A DNA stretch of 64,000 nucleotides from Pseudomonadota bacterium (GTDB lineage Bacteria > Chloroflexota > UBA5177 > JAJPKF01), in NCBI GenBank assembly GCA_021323865.1, contig JAJPKF010000010.1, positions 1-64,000 of the forward strand. Reading direction: 5' to 3'. Positions 1-7,681 of the stretch are shown here, piece by piece. The translations under genes were made by a program, and so were the position numbers. Below the pieces are notes generated by a model, which saw nothing but the letters and a program-made list of their open reading frames with translations, was not told the origin of the DNA and searched no databases. Numbering within the stretch: the first letter of the stretch is position 1; each line of letters starts with the position of its first letter.

Positions 1-15
1 CCGGGCCACGGGTCG

Positions 16-921
16 GTGACCGCCCCCAACGTCCCCGCCGCCCCAACCCTCGAGCCGGCGTCTCCGGCGACTGGGTGGCCGGCGGTTGAGCTTCGTCGCG
101 CCATGGTCCGGCTGGGCGGCCGTCCCGTCTGGAGCGATGTGGATTTGAAGATCGAGCCAGGTTCGTTTGTGGCCGTCCTGGGGCCGAACGGGGCGGGGAA
201 GTCGACGCTCCTGAAGGTGATTCTCGGCCTCGTGCCCCTTGCGGCCGGAGCGGTTCGCGTGTTTGGTCGCCCATCTGGAGCCGCGCGAGGACGTGTGGGA
301 TACGTGCCGCAGCGACGGCACTTCGGTCCCGAGGTTCGCATCCGGGGGCGAGATCTCGTCGCCCTCGGTCTGGATGGCCATCGGTGGGGCCTGCCCCTGC
401 CGGCGCTCCCCGGCCTCCCAGGCGCGGCCCGCCGTCAGGACCGCCGGCGCCGTGTCGCCTGGGCGCTGGAGTTGATGGGAGCAACAGCGCTCGCCGACCG
501 TCCGATCGGTGAGCTATCCGGTGGTGAGCAACAGCGCGTGCTGATTGCGCAGGCCCTGGTGACGCGCCCGGAGCTGCTGCTCCTCGACGAGCCACTCGAC
601 AGCCTGGACTTCCGCAACCAGCGCGACATCTCCCGGAGCGTCCGCGAGGTGAGCGCCGAGGTGGGCGCGACGGTGCTGCTGGTGGCTCACGACGTGAATC
701 CGCTGCTGCCGTTCGCCGACTCGATCTGCTATCTGGCCGGGGGCGGCGCGGTGACCGGCTCACCGGAGGAGGTCATCGCCTCCGACGTCTTGTCGGCGCT
801 GTACGGAACGGAAATCGAAGTGCTCCGCACGCGAGACGGCCAGCTGCTGGTGGTGGGACGTCCGGAGGGAATCGGATGCGTCGACCATCATTCCGAGGAG
901 CTTCCGGCCCTAGGGGTCTAA
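16..921 (+). CDS. Metal (Zn/Mn) ABC transporter ATP-binding protein, ZnuC/SitB-like
   Basis: The 301-residue product is the cytoplasmic ATPase of a metal-uptake ABC importer. Walker A (GPNGAGKST) is at residues 56-64, the Q-loop near 99, the signature LSGGEQQR at 167-174, Walker B LLLLDEP at 187-193 and the switch His at 225. Two ABC-3 family permeases follow directly, which is the arrangement of Zn/Mn/Fe importers such as ZnuBC, SitBCD and TroBCD. The GTG start overlaps a TGA in GTGA, so an upstream gene probably ended there; the substrate-binding protein would be expected in that position, outside the window. Which metal is carried cannot be read from the sequence. Confidence 0.9.
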   Translation: MTAPNVPAAPTLEPASPATGWPAVELRRAMVRLGGRPVWSDVDLKIEPGSFVAVLGPNGAGKSTLLKVILGLVPLAAGAVRVFGRPSGAARGRVGYVPQRRHFGPEVRIRGRDLVALGLDGHRWGLPLPALPGLPGAARRQDRRRRVAWALELMGATALADRPIGELSGGEQQRVLIAQALVTRPELLLLDEPLDSLDFRNQRDISRSVREVSAEVGATVLLVAHDVNPLLPFADSICYLAGGGAVTGSPEEVIASDVLSALYGTEIEVLRTRDGQLLVVGRPEGIGCVDHHSEELPALGV

Positions 922-924
922 TCG

Positions 925-1800
925 GTGTCCTGGAATCTGGCGCTGGACCTCCAGCAGATGCTGCAGTTCCACTTCATGCAGAACGCGTTCCTGGCGACTG
1001 CGGTGACGGCCCTGGTTGCCGGTCCGCTGGGATACTTCGTGGTCCTGCGGGCCCAGACATTTGCCGCCCACGCGCTCTCCCATGCCGGATTCACGGGCGC
1101 GGTGGCGGCGCTGCTCTTGGGCATACCGCCGCTTGCCGGCCTGCTGCCCGTCGGAGTGGCGTCGGCGCTGGGCATGGGCATGCTCGAGGATCGTCGCACA
1201 GGAAGGCAGAGCGACGGGATTGCCATTGCCGCCGTCTTCACGTTTGGTCTGGGTCTCGGCCTGCTCTTCCTAACCCTGTACCCCGGCCAGGCAGAGGACG
1301 CATACAGCATTCTCTTCGGGGGCGTCCTGTCCATCTCAGACGGTGACCTCGAGACCATCAGCGTCGCAGGCCTCGCAGCGCTCGTAGGCCTGGTCCTGAT
1401 CGGCCGCCCGCTGCTCTTCGCGTCGCTCGATCCCGACGTCGCCCTCGCGCGCGGAGTGCCCACCCGGCTGCTCTCCACGGTCTTTCTGGCACTGCTGGCC
1501 TTCGCCGTGGCGGAGGCCATTCAGGTCGTCGGAACCCTGCTCATCTTTGCCCTGGTGGTGACCCCGGCGGCAACGGCACAGCTGGTGACGGCGCGGCCGG
1601 CGCGCGCCATTGCCCTGTCGACCGCCTTGGCCCTGCTGTTTGCCTGGGTGGGGATCTTCATCGCCTTCTATGCCGATCCCTACTCGGTGGTCGGCTTCTA
1701 TGTCACCACGCTGGCGACGGGCGCCTATCTGCTGGCCAGGGCCACGAGCGGCCTGGGCCGCCGGCCGAACCCATTCCGAGCCGGGAACCGCAGTCCGTGA
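925..1800 (+). CDS. Metal ABC transporter permease 1 (ABC-3 family)
   Basis: This 291-residue polytopic membrane protein has about eight hydrophobic segments and the family signature region FAAHALSHAGFTGA near residues 50-63. It belongs to the ZnuB/TroC/SitC permease family and would form the transmembrane channel powered by the preceding ATPase. The GTG start lies 3 bases after the ATPase stop. Its end overlaps the next permease by 4 bases (GTGA), so the three genes are almost certainly co-translated. Metal specificity (Zn, Mn or Fe) is not resolvable. Confidence 0.9.
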   Translation: MSWNLALDLQQMLQFHFMQNAFLATAVTALVAGPLGYFVVLRAQTFAAHALSHAGFTGAVAALLLGIPPLAGLLPVGVASALGMGMLEDRRTGRQSDGIAIAAVFTFGLGLGLLFLTLYPGQAEDAYSILFGGVLSISDGDLETISVAGLAALVGLVLIGRPLLFASLDPDVALARGVPTRLLSTVFLALLAFAVAEAIQVVGTLLIFALVVTPAATAQLVTARPARAIALSTALALLFAWVGIFIAFYADPYSVVGFYVTTLATGAYLLARATSGLGRRPNPFRAGNRSP

Positions 1801-2681
1801 GCCCAACGTGGCTGGCGGAGTTCTCCGCGAATCCCATTGCCGACATATCCAGCATCCTGGCCAACAGCTTCATGCGCAACGCGGCCCTGGCCGCCACTGC
1901 AGTGGCCGTGATCGGCGGGATGGCGGGCTATTTCGTGATCATGCGGCGGCTGGTGTTTGCCGGCGAGGCGCTGTCACACGTGGCCTTCACGGCCGCCATG
2001 GGGTCGTTACTGCTGGGGTTCGACCCGCTGATGGGCGTCTTCGTCATCACCGTCGCCGTCGCTGCCGGCGTGGCGTCGGTTGCCCGCACGACGCCCTCCT
2101 ACGATGTGCCTCTCGGCATCACCCTGGCCTGGGTCTTGGGCCTGGGAGCGCTCCTGCTGACTATCTACACCTCGAGCTCATCGGGCAGTGCGAACGGCGC
2201 CGGCGGCATCAACGCCCTGTTCGGCTCGGTTCTTGGGATCGACGGTCGCGATGCGCTCATCGCGGCCGCCGTAGCGGTCGCCGGCATCGTGCTCTTGATG
2301 GTCATCGCCCGGCCGCTGCTCTTCGCCAGCTTGGATCCCGTCGTGGCCGGTGTGCGGGGTGTCCCCGGGCGCCTGGTGAGCGTTGTCTTTCTCATGATTC
2401 TGGCCGCGTCGGTCACCGAGGCGGTTCAGGTGGTCGGGGCGCTCCTGACCCTGGCGCTTCTGGTCATGCCGGCAGCGATTGCCACTCGTTGGGCCGTGCG
2501 ACCCTCCCGAGCGATTCTCCTCGCCATCGCCGTCGGCCTCCTGATCACCTGGTCGGGCTTGACGCTCGGATATTACCTGCCCTATCCGGTCAGTTTCTTC
2601 ATCACCACCCTCGGGTTCGGGCTCTACGTGCTCACGAGAGCAGCGGAGATGCTCGGCCGCCTGAAGGCCGCGCGGGCCTGA
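1797..2681 (+). CDS. Metal ABC transporter permease 2 (ABC-3 family)
   Basis: This 294-residue membrane protein is paralogous to the preceding permease; both share motifs such as FAGEALSHVAFTAA and RPLLFASLDP. Two permeases in tandem recall TroCD and SitCD, in which the channel is a heterodimer. The GTG start overlaps the upstream stop by 4 bases. An insertion rich in Ser, Gly and Asn (near residues 125-137) lies between membrane segments and is absent from its partner. It is the last gene of the run; the next gene begins about 300 bases downstream with its own ribosome-binding site. Confidence 0.9.
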   Translation: MSPTWLAEFSANPIADISSILANSFMRNAALAATAVAVIGGMAGYFVIMRRLVFAGEALSHVAFTAAMGSLLLGFDPLMGVFVITVAVAAGVASVARTTPSYDVPLGITLAWVLGLGALLLTIYTSSSSGSANGAGGINALFGSVLGIDGRDALIAAAVAVAGIVLLMVIARPLLFASLDPVVAGVRGVPGRLVSVVFLMILAASVTEAVQVVGALLTLALLVMPAAIATRWAVRPSRAILLAIAVGLLITWSGLTLGYYLPYPVSFFITTLGFGLYVLTRAAEMLGRLKAARA

Positions 2682-2983
2682 GAAGACCGGGGCAGGGCGT
2701 CGTGAGCGTGCGCCACGTCGTGGCCGCATGGGTGCGCGTCGGTCGTTCGGCCATAAGAGAAATGGATCTGCCGGGCAGCCTGACGGTCCGGGGCGCAATC
2801 CAGGCAGAAGGGATTAATGGAAGGCTGCCGCGAGTGTAACGCGACGCAGTCCATCATGAATAGCTGGTCTGAGCTCTTGGTGGTGAGGCGGCTTGGGTGC
2901 CGAATGGGTCAGGCCGGCAATGCCATGGCGCCGCCTTCCCGAACGACCCAGGTTGAATCAGATCCACCTGTAGGAGACAAACC
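2682..2983. other. Intergenic region between transporter operon and secreted protein gene
   Basis: About 300 bases contain no convincing gene on either strand and no tRNA-like TPsiC arm. The last bases hold a good ribosome-binding site (TAGGAG at 2971-2976), 7 bases before the GTG at 2984. I see no strong terminator after the permease and no recognisable -35/-10 pair. Confidence 0.5.
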
Positions 2984-3925
2984 GTGAAGATCGTATGGGT
3001 CCTGCTCGGCTCGGTCGCCACGATGCTTGCAGTGGCTGGTGCCGCGGCTCCCGTGGGCGTGGCCAGTTCCGCCGCCGCCGGATCGGTCACCCTCCCCGGG
3101 GCGCCCAATTGCCCCATATTCCCGGTCACCAATGTCTGGAACCGGCCCGTGAACACCCTGCCCGTGGCCAAGGGGTCAAAGAAGATCCTTCACGCCATCG
3201 GCTGGAACGTCGGTCTGCATCCCGACTTTGGGTCGTATGCCGGTTATGGGATTCCCTACAACATCGTGGGCAAGTCCACGCCCATGAGCCGGGTGTCCTT
3301 TCACTACGCGGCGCAATCGGACAAGGGCCCCTATCCGATCCCCAACCACCCCAAGATCGAGGCCGGTAGCGATCGACATCTGCTCGTCGTGGACAAGGCC
3401 AACTGCCACCTCTATGAGCTATTCGCCGCCCGCCACACGGCCAATGGATGGTCGGCCGGATCGGGAGCCATCTGGAACCTGGAGTCCAATCACCTCCGTC
3501 CCAAGGGATGGACCAGCGCCGACGCGGCCGGGCTGCCCATCCTGCCGGGTCTCGTGCGCTGGGCGGACGTGAAGTCCGGGGCCATCGATCATGCCCTGCG
3601 ATTCACCGTGCCGCGCAGCCGCACGTCCTTCATCTATCCCGCGCGCCATGAAGCGGGCGTCAGCGGTAGCCGCAAGCTCCCGCCCATGGGGCTGAGGGTC
3701 CGGCTCAAGGCCTCCGTGTCTCTGGCGGGGTTCGGTACCCAGGCACGCGTACTCCTGCAGGCCCTCAAAATCTACGGCATGATTGTGGCCGACAACGGCA
3801 GCCCCTGGTACATCACGGGTGCCTCAAATTCCCACTGGAACCACGACGCGCTGCATATCATCGATCGCATCAGGGGATCGGATTTTCAGGTCGTGGACAC
3901 CAGCCGCTTCCGCAACGGCAGGTAG
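2984..3925 (+). CDS. Secreted protein of unknown function with NVWN motif
   Basis: This 313-residue protein has a typical Sec signal peptide (MKIVWV followed by a hydrophobic stretch; cleavage probable near residues 30-35). The mature part begins with a Cys and the conserved-looking stretch FPVTNVWNRPVNTLPV, then contains LHPDFGSYAGYGIPYNIV, RHLLVVDKANCHLYELF and, near the C-terminus, SHWNHDALHIID. Similar proteins occur as hypothetical exported proteins in soil bacteria (recollection, not a search). The conserved His, Asp and Trp residues suggest an extracellular enzyme or carbohydrate-binding fold, but no family can be named. The GTG start is supported by TAGGAG 7 bases upstream. Confidence 0.8.
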   Translation: MKIVWVLLGSVATMLAVAGAAAPVGVASSAAAGSVTLPGAPNCPIFPVTNVWNRPVNTLPVAKGSKKILHAIGWNVGLHPDFGSYAGYGIPYNIVGKSTPMSRVSFHYAAQSDKGPYPIPNHPKIEAGSDRHLLVVDKANCHLYELFAARHTANGWSAGSGAIWNLESNHLRPKGWTSADAAGLPILPGLVRWADVKSGAIDHALRFTVPRSRTSFIYPARHEAGVSGSRKLPPMGLRVRLKASVSLAGFGTQARVLLQALKIYGMIVADNGSPWYITGASNSHWNHDALHIIDRIRGSDFQVVDTSRFRNGR

Positions 3926-3966
3926 GAAGCCTGCGCTACATCCGTGGTGCAGCCCATGAATAATGA

Positions 3967-4314
3967 ATGGCGCGGCGACAGCTCCGGTCGCCGTCCGGGA
4001 GGGCCGCCGTTCTCAAGAACCTGCTCCGACGCTTTCGTCGAGGTGAGGCAGGTCGCACCGTCATCTCCACCTCCACCGCGACCTGGCTGGGTCTTGGCGC
4101 ACCCGGCGTGCCGTTGGTCGATGGCGACTCGCCGGAGTACCAGCTGCAGACGCTGGTCCCGAGTCTGAACGGCCATGAGTCTCCGGAGACGTCCACCGAG
4201 GAGGCAGCCCCGGGTCTCAACGGCGAGGGAGCCACCACTCCGATGATTGCCGGTGCAGATCGCGGACACACCCGTAGGCTGGAGCCCTGGGAACGGGACC
4301 TTGAGCAACAGTAG
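3967..4314 (+). CDS. Possible small hypothetical protein (115 aa)
   Basis: This reading frame fills much of an otherwise empty 400-base interval. The N-terminal half is basic (LKNLLRRFRRGEAGR) and the C-terminal half is acidic and rich in Glu, Gly and Thr. Third codon positions are mostly G or C, and composition is more protein-like than the Arg/Pro/Ser-rich shadow frames seen elsewhere. No domain is recognised, no clear ribosome-binding site precedes the ATG, and the stop lies close to the next gene. It may be a real orphan gene or chance. Confidence 0.35.
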   Translation: MARRQLRSPSGRAAVLKNLLRRFRRGEAGRTVISTSTATWLGLGAPGVPLVDGDSPEYQLQTLVPSLNGHESPETSTEEAAPGLNGEGATTPMIAGADRGHTRRLEPWERDLEQQ

Positions 4315-4340
4315 GACCGAGCTTGGGTCCCGGGGACGTT

Positions 4341-4931
4341 GTGAGAGACCCGCAGCACCGCAGTAGGGGCGGCTATTTGCCGGCATCTGACGGGCCTGTG
4401 GTGCCCACGGCCGCTGCCGCCGACGCGCTGCGTCTGAGCGCCCAGCTCTCGGCGTCCGCCCTCCAGCCGCTGGCGGACTCGGACTGGTCCGTTCCGGCCG
4501 GCCAGCTGGAATGGGATGTTCGTCGAACCATCGTTCACATGGTTGGTGCCGTGGCCAAGTACACCCTGTATATGGCGTCCGGCTCCGGAAACTTCATCGC
4601 CGTCAGGTGCATCGAGTTCGAGGACGCCGGCCGGCCGGAAATCCTCGCCTCGATCGTCCCCGTGGCCGAGGCCCTGGCGAACGCCAGCCGTTTGGTGTCT
4701 CCCGACATCCGGCTCTTTCACGTTACTGGACCAAAATCCGCCGAGGAGTATCTCTGGCTCGCCTGCGAGGAAATCCTGGTTCACACCTGGGACGCGCTGC
4801 AGGGATTCGACCGCCATTTAGCGGTCCCTGAAGAGCTGGCCCGGGCCGTCCTGGCGGCATGCTACCCGGGCTCCGCTTCTCCGCCTCCTGCGTGGCACGC
4901 GCTCATTCGGGCCACCGGGCGCTTTCCCTAA
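4341..4931 (+). CDS. DinB/maleylpyruvate isomerase-type protein (TIGR03083-like)
   Basis: The product (about 196 residues) resembles the DinB-fold, mycothiol-dependent maleylpyruvate isomerase N-domain family: an N-terminal helix with LRLSAQLSASALQPLADSDW, a core with VRRTIVHMVGAVAKYTLYMAS, and a C-terminal helix EEILVHTWDALQGF carrying a His typical of the metal site. Members of this family are metal-dependent thiol-using enzymes of mostly unknown substrate. The start is uncertain: TTG 4323, GTG 4341 and GTG 4401 are all in frame and none has a strong ribosome-binding site. It is common in Actinomycetota. Confidence 0.65.
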   Translation: MRDPQHRSRGGYLPASDGPVVPTAAAADALRLSAQLSASALQPLADSDWSVPAGQLEWDVRRTIVHMVGAVAKYTLYMASGSGNFIAVRCIEFEDAGRPEILASIVPVAEALANASRLVSPDIRLFHVTGPKSAEEYLWLACEEILVHTWDALQGFDRHLAVPEELARAVLAACYPGSASPPPAWHALIRATGRFP

Positions 4932-5038
4932 CGGCTCAGCCGACAGGCCCCTGCGGCTCGGCTCACGCGCCCTTCCCGTGGGTCAGGATAGCGTCCGGCA
5001 GAGCGACGATACGCCGGGCCACTCGTGCGCCGGCGGGA

Positions 5039-5434
5039 TCAGCCCCCGCGTTCCTCGTAGAGGTACAACCGTGTCCCGTCGGGGTCATGGAAGTTGGCGA
5101 TCCTGACGGCGGCGTCCTCCTCGATCTCACCTTGGAACTGGACGCCGTTCTCACGCAGACGTCCCACGGCCATCTCCAGATCCTGCACCCGCAGTCCGAT
5201 GGAGATGCGGCCCGGTGATTCCTCGGCCGAAGGCGCTTCCTGCCAGCCGTGAAGGCCGATGGAGATGTCACCGGCTGTGATCTCAGCCCAGTCGCTCCCC
5301 GCGCGGTATTTCACTTGGAACCCGAGCCCCTCCGTATAGAAGCGAAAGGTCCGGTCGAAGTCGCTGGCCATCAGCATGACCAGACCGCCCTCATACAGCT
5401 CGTCCGTCGCCGTCTCGGTTGCGGTTCGGGTCAT
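5039..5434 (-). CDS. VOC (glyoxalase/dioxygenase) family protein
   Basis: This 131-residue single-unit vicinal oxygen chelate protein shows both beta-alpha-beta-beta-beta halves: VMLMASDFDRTFRFYTEGLGF at the N-terminus and a C-terminal half ending in ANFHDPDGTRLYLYE, where the late Glu is the usual metal ligand. VOC proteins include glyoxalase I, antibiotic-binding proteins and dioxygenases; the substrate cannot be deduced. It is transcribed away from the alpha/beta hydrolase gene that starts about 130 bases to its right. No strong ribosome-binding site precedes the ATG. Confidence 0.8.
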   Translation of the reverse strand: MTRTATETATDELYEGGLVMLMASDFDRTFRFYTEGLGFQVKYRAGSDWAEITAGDISIGLHGWQEAPSAEESPGRISIGLRVQDLEMAVGRLRENGVQFQGEIEEDAAVRIANFHDPDGTRLYLYEERGG

Positions 5435-5565
5435 GGGGCCAGGCTCGCAGGATGGGTGGTCAAAGCCGCGCCGGCGGGTCCCCGCTCAGGCACATGTCAG
5501 GATATCAACCCAGTGGGGGTGCTTGGTCGCAGAATGAAAGAAAGCGATCGAGGAGAATCCGGTCC

Positions 5566-6213
5566 ATGAGCGCTACCATCACCGGCCTCAGCGAGGCCAC
5601 GATTGATGTCGAACGTCAGCCCGTTCACTACGTGGAGAAGGGGAGCGGTCCGCCCGTCATCCTCGTCCATGGGTATGCTCCGATCAGTACCTGGCGGGTG
5701 TGGGAAAGCAATATCGATGCCCTGGCGGAGGGCAGTCGCGTGATCGCCCTCGATCTGCCTGGTTACGGGGAATCTCCGGCGCCCGGGAGTGGGCCCCCCG
5801 CCGACTTCGGCGCCTGGTTTGCCGCGCATGCGCAGACGCTGGCGGCCTTTGCCGCGGCTCTGGGTCTGGAGAAGACCCGCGTGTGCGGTCTCTCCGCGGG
5901 CGGCGGCGCGGGCCTCCTCCTCACGACGCAGTCACCGTCGCTGGTCGAGCGGTTGGTGCTCGTCGATTCGGCCGGGAGCGAGCAGGCCGACCGCTGGCGA
6001 TCGATCGCCGTTCCGACACTCATCGTCTGGCAGCGAGAGGACAAACTGCTACCGCTGCAGCATGGAGAGAAGCTGGCAGCGGCCATACCCGAAGCCCGTC
6101 TCGAGATCGTGGAGGGGAACGCGGCCGGGATCGAGCCCTACGACTGGCACTGGCCGCAGGCGCTCAACCCCTACCGCTTCAACCACCTTGTAGGCGAATT
6201 TCTGGGCTCTTAG
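5566..6213 (+). CDS. Short alpha/beta hydrolase
   Basis: A 215-residue alpha/beta hydrolase with the oxyanion segment VILVHGY (31-37), the strand-turn ALDLPGYGES (61-70), the nucleophile elbow GLSAGG with Ser110 and a probable acid at Asp159 (VWQREDKLLP). The ATG at 5566 is chosen because AGGAG lies 10 bases upstream and the homologous region starts just after it. The protein is 50-60 residues shorter than usual because the lid between strands 6 and 7 is almost absent. At the usual catalytic His position the text reads EGNAAGIE, not GH. His195 or His207 could replace it, or the protein may be a weak or inactive hydrolase. Confidence 0.8.
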   Translation: MSATITGLSEATIDVERQPVHYVEKGSGPPVILVHGYAPISTWRVWESNIDALAEGSRVIALDLPGYGESPAPGSGPPADFGAWFAAHAQTLAAFAAALGLEKTRVCGLSAGGGAGLLLTTQSPSLVERLVLVDSAGSEQADRWRSIAVPTLIVWQREDKLLPLQHGEKLAAAIPEARLEIVEGNAAGIEPYDWHWPQALNPYRFNHLVGEFLGS

Positions 6214-6220
6214 GCGCGGC

Positions 6221-7252
6221 CTAGGCCGGCTCCTCCGGCAGCGTAGAGCCGCAATTCAAACAGAACCTGGCCCGGGGGATGGCCGCCATCCCGCATGATG
6301 GGCACACGCGGGACTTCTGGGCGGCAGGCTCGTTCTCGCTTTGAATCTGGCCTGCCTGCACGACCGCCGGTATCGTTTCCGCCTCGGGCCCCGCATTCTC
6401 TGGTGGGTCGCTGTCGGCCTGGCCGCCCGCCGCTGTCGACGGCATATCGGCTCCCGCCTTCGGCGTCAGTCCCATCGTCACGTTCGGTCCGGAGGCGCTC
6501 GCCGTGGCGGGGGCGAGACCGGTGTGATGCCGCTTGCCCCGCCATACGCCGATGAAGGCGGGAATGGACCATATGATGGTGCCCAAGATGACCGCCCCAA
6601 CCGCCAGGCCGGGTGTCTCGATGCCGGCCAGGGCATTGATGGCCTGACCCATGACCTGGGCGCTGAAGACTGCGCCGAGGATTAGGAGGAACTGGCGCTG
6701 ATGCAGGACTTCACCCACCCAGGCACCCAAACGATAGGCGATGAAGCAGTTGATCGCCAGCAGGATCAGAATGAGGGCAACTCGACCTGCACCCGTGGAA
6801 GCCAGACCCACGATGGCGAATACGAAGCCCAGTGCAAAGCCAACGACCAGGTCCACGAGCGTGAACAGCACCGCGGCGCTGGCCACAATCACATACCACG
6901 GTGGCTCGTATTGCTGCAGCTCGTGGAGAATGCCGGCCGGAGAGATGCCTCCATGGAAGGGCTCCCGCCGGGTCAGGCCGGTGATGGCCGCCATCCAGGG
7001 CGTGTAGAGCTTGGAGGAAAAGCTGAGCTCTCGCTGCTCCAGCGATTCCTGGAGCGTGGGATGGGCCGCGAAGCACACGATGGCCGCTGCCTCAGCCAGC
7101 AGCCCCCCTCCGATGCTCTTGAGAGCCGCCGCGGCCGCCAGCGCCGCTCCTCCGCAGATGAGCAGCGAGGTCAGGGTATGGCCGAAGCTCGCGCCCCGAG
7201 CTTGGCCCGCGTAACCCGACTGGGCACCCGGGTTGAGACCTGCAGAGTCCAC
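6221..7252 (-). CDS. Membrane protein with C-terminal zinc ribbon
   Basis: The 343-residue product has an N-terminal hydrophobic segment (LLICGGAALAAAAALKSIGG), several further membrane segments between about residues 115 and 235, a Pro/Ala/Glu-rich linker, and a C-terminal zinc ribbon with CPSC and CLNC pairs. This is the general layout of Yip1-like or DUF-type membrane proteins carrying a small metal-binding tail, but no specific family can be named. The neighbouring divergent gene also encodes a zinc-ribbon protein, so the two may be functionally linked. Confidence 0.75.
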   Translation of the reverse strand: MDSAGLNPGAQSGYAGQARGASFGHTLTSLLICGGAALAAAAALKSIGGGLLAEAAAIVCFAAHPTLQESLEQRELSFSSKLYTPWMAAITGLTRREPFHGGISPAGILHELQQYEPPWYVIVASAAVLFTLVDLVVGFALGFVFAIVGLASTGAGRVALILILLAINCFIAYRLGAWVGEVLHQRQFLLILGAVFSAQVMGQAINALAGIETPGLAVGAVILGTIIWSIPAFIGVWRGKRHHTGLAPATASASGPNVTMGLTPKAGADMPSTAAGGQADSDPPENAGPEAETIPAVVQAGQIQSENEPAAQKSRVCPSCGMAAIPRARFCLNCGSTLPEEPA

Positions 7253-7370
7253 GATCCGATGCTCCTTTTGCGTGACGTTTTGGGCCGCCGGAATAGAATG
7301 ACCTAGTTTAGGGACTGGGCCCAGGGGGGCTCAAGGATCACGCCGCCTGGCGGACCGAGAGGAAAGCGAT

Positions 7371-7652
7371 ATGACGGCAATTCCGTCGGGGCCGACCAGC
7401 CCATGCCGTCAATGTGGGGAGCAGGTGCCCCAGACGGCTCAGTTCTGTCCGTTCTGTGGACACAACCGTCCCTTCGAAGCCACCGAGCCGGCGCTGACCG
7501 CCTCTCGTCTTGCCTCGGCTGGAAGCGACCCCACGACGCCGCCGACCGAATCAGACTTCATCGAGCAGCTGGAGCGCTTGGCCAGGCTCCGTGAGGCCGG
7601 CATGCTGGATGCCGACGAGTTCCGGAGGGCCAAGGCGAAGCTGTTGGCCTAG
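7371..7652 (+). CDS. Zinc ribbon-SHOCT domain protein
   Basis: The 93-residue protein has an N-terminal zinc ribbon (CRQCG then CPFCG, residues about 12-32), a disordered linker, and a C-terminal helical hairpin QLERLARLREAGMLDADEF that matches the SHOCT (short C-terminal) domain. SHOCT domains usually mediate oligomerisation or membrane-proximal interactions and have no catalytic role. The gene is divergent from the membrane zinc-ribbon gene. GAGGAAAG just upstream of the ATG supports the start. Confidence 0.8.
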   Translation: MTAIPSGPTSPCRQCGEQVPQTAQFCPFCGHNRPFEATEPALTASRLASAGSDPTTPPTESDFIEQLERLARLREAGMLDADEFRRAKAKLLA

Positions 7653-7662
7653 GCAAAGCCCT

Positions 7663-7679
7663 CCCGGCTGGCCGCCGGG
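7663..7679. terminator. Hairpin between convergent genes
   Basis: CCCGGC (7663-7668) and GCCGGG (7674-7679) flank a 5-base loop, between the stop of the SHOCT gene and the stop of tkt. There is no T-tract, so it is only a possible bidirectional terminator. Confidence 0.35.
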
Positions 7680-7681
7680 CG

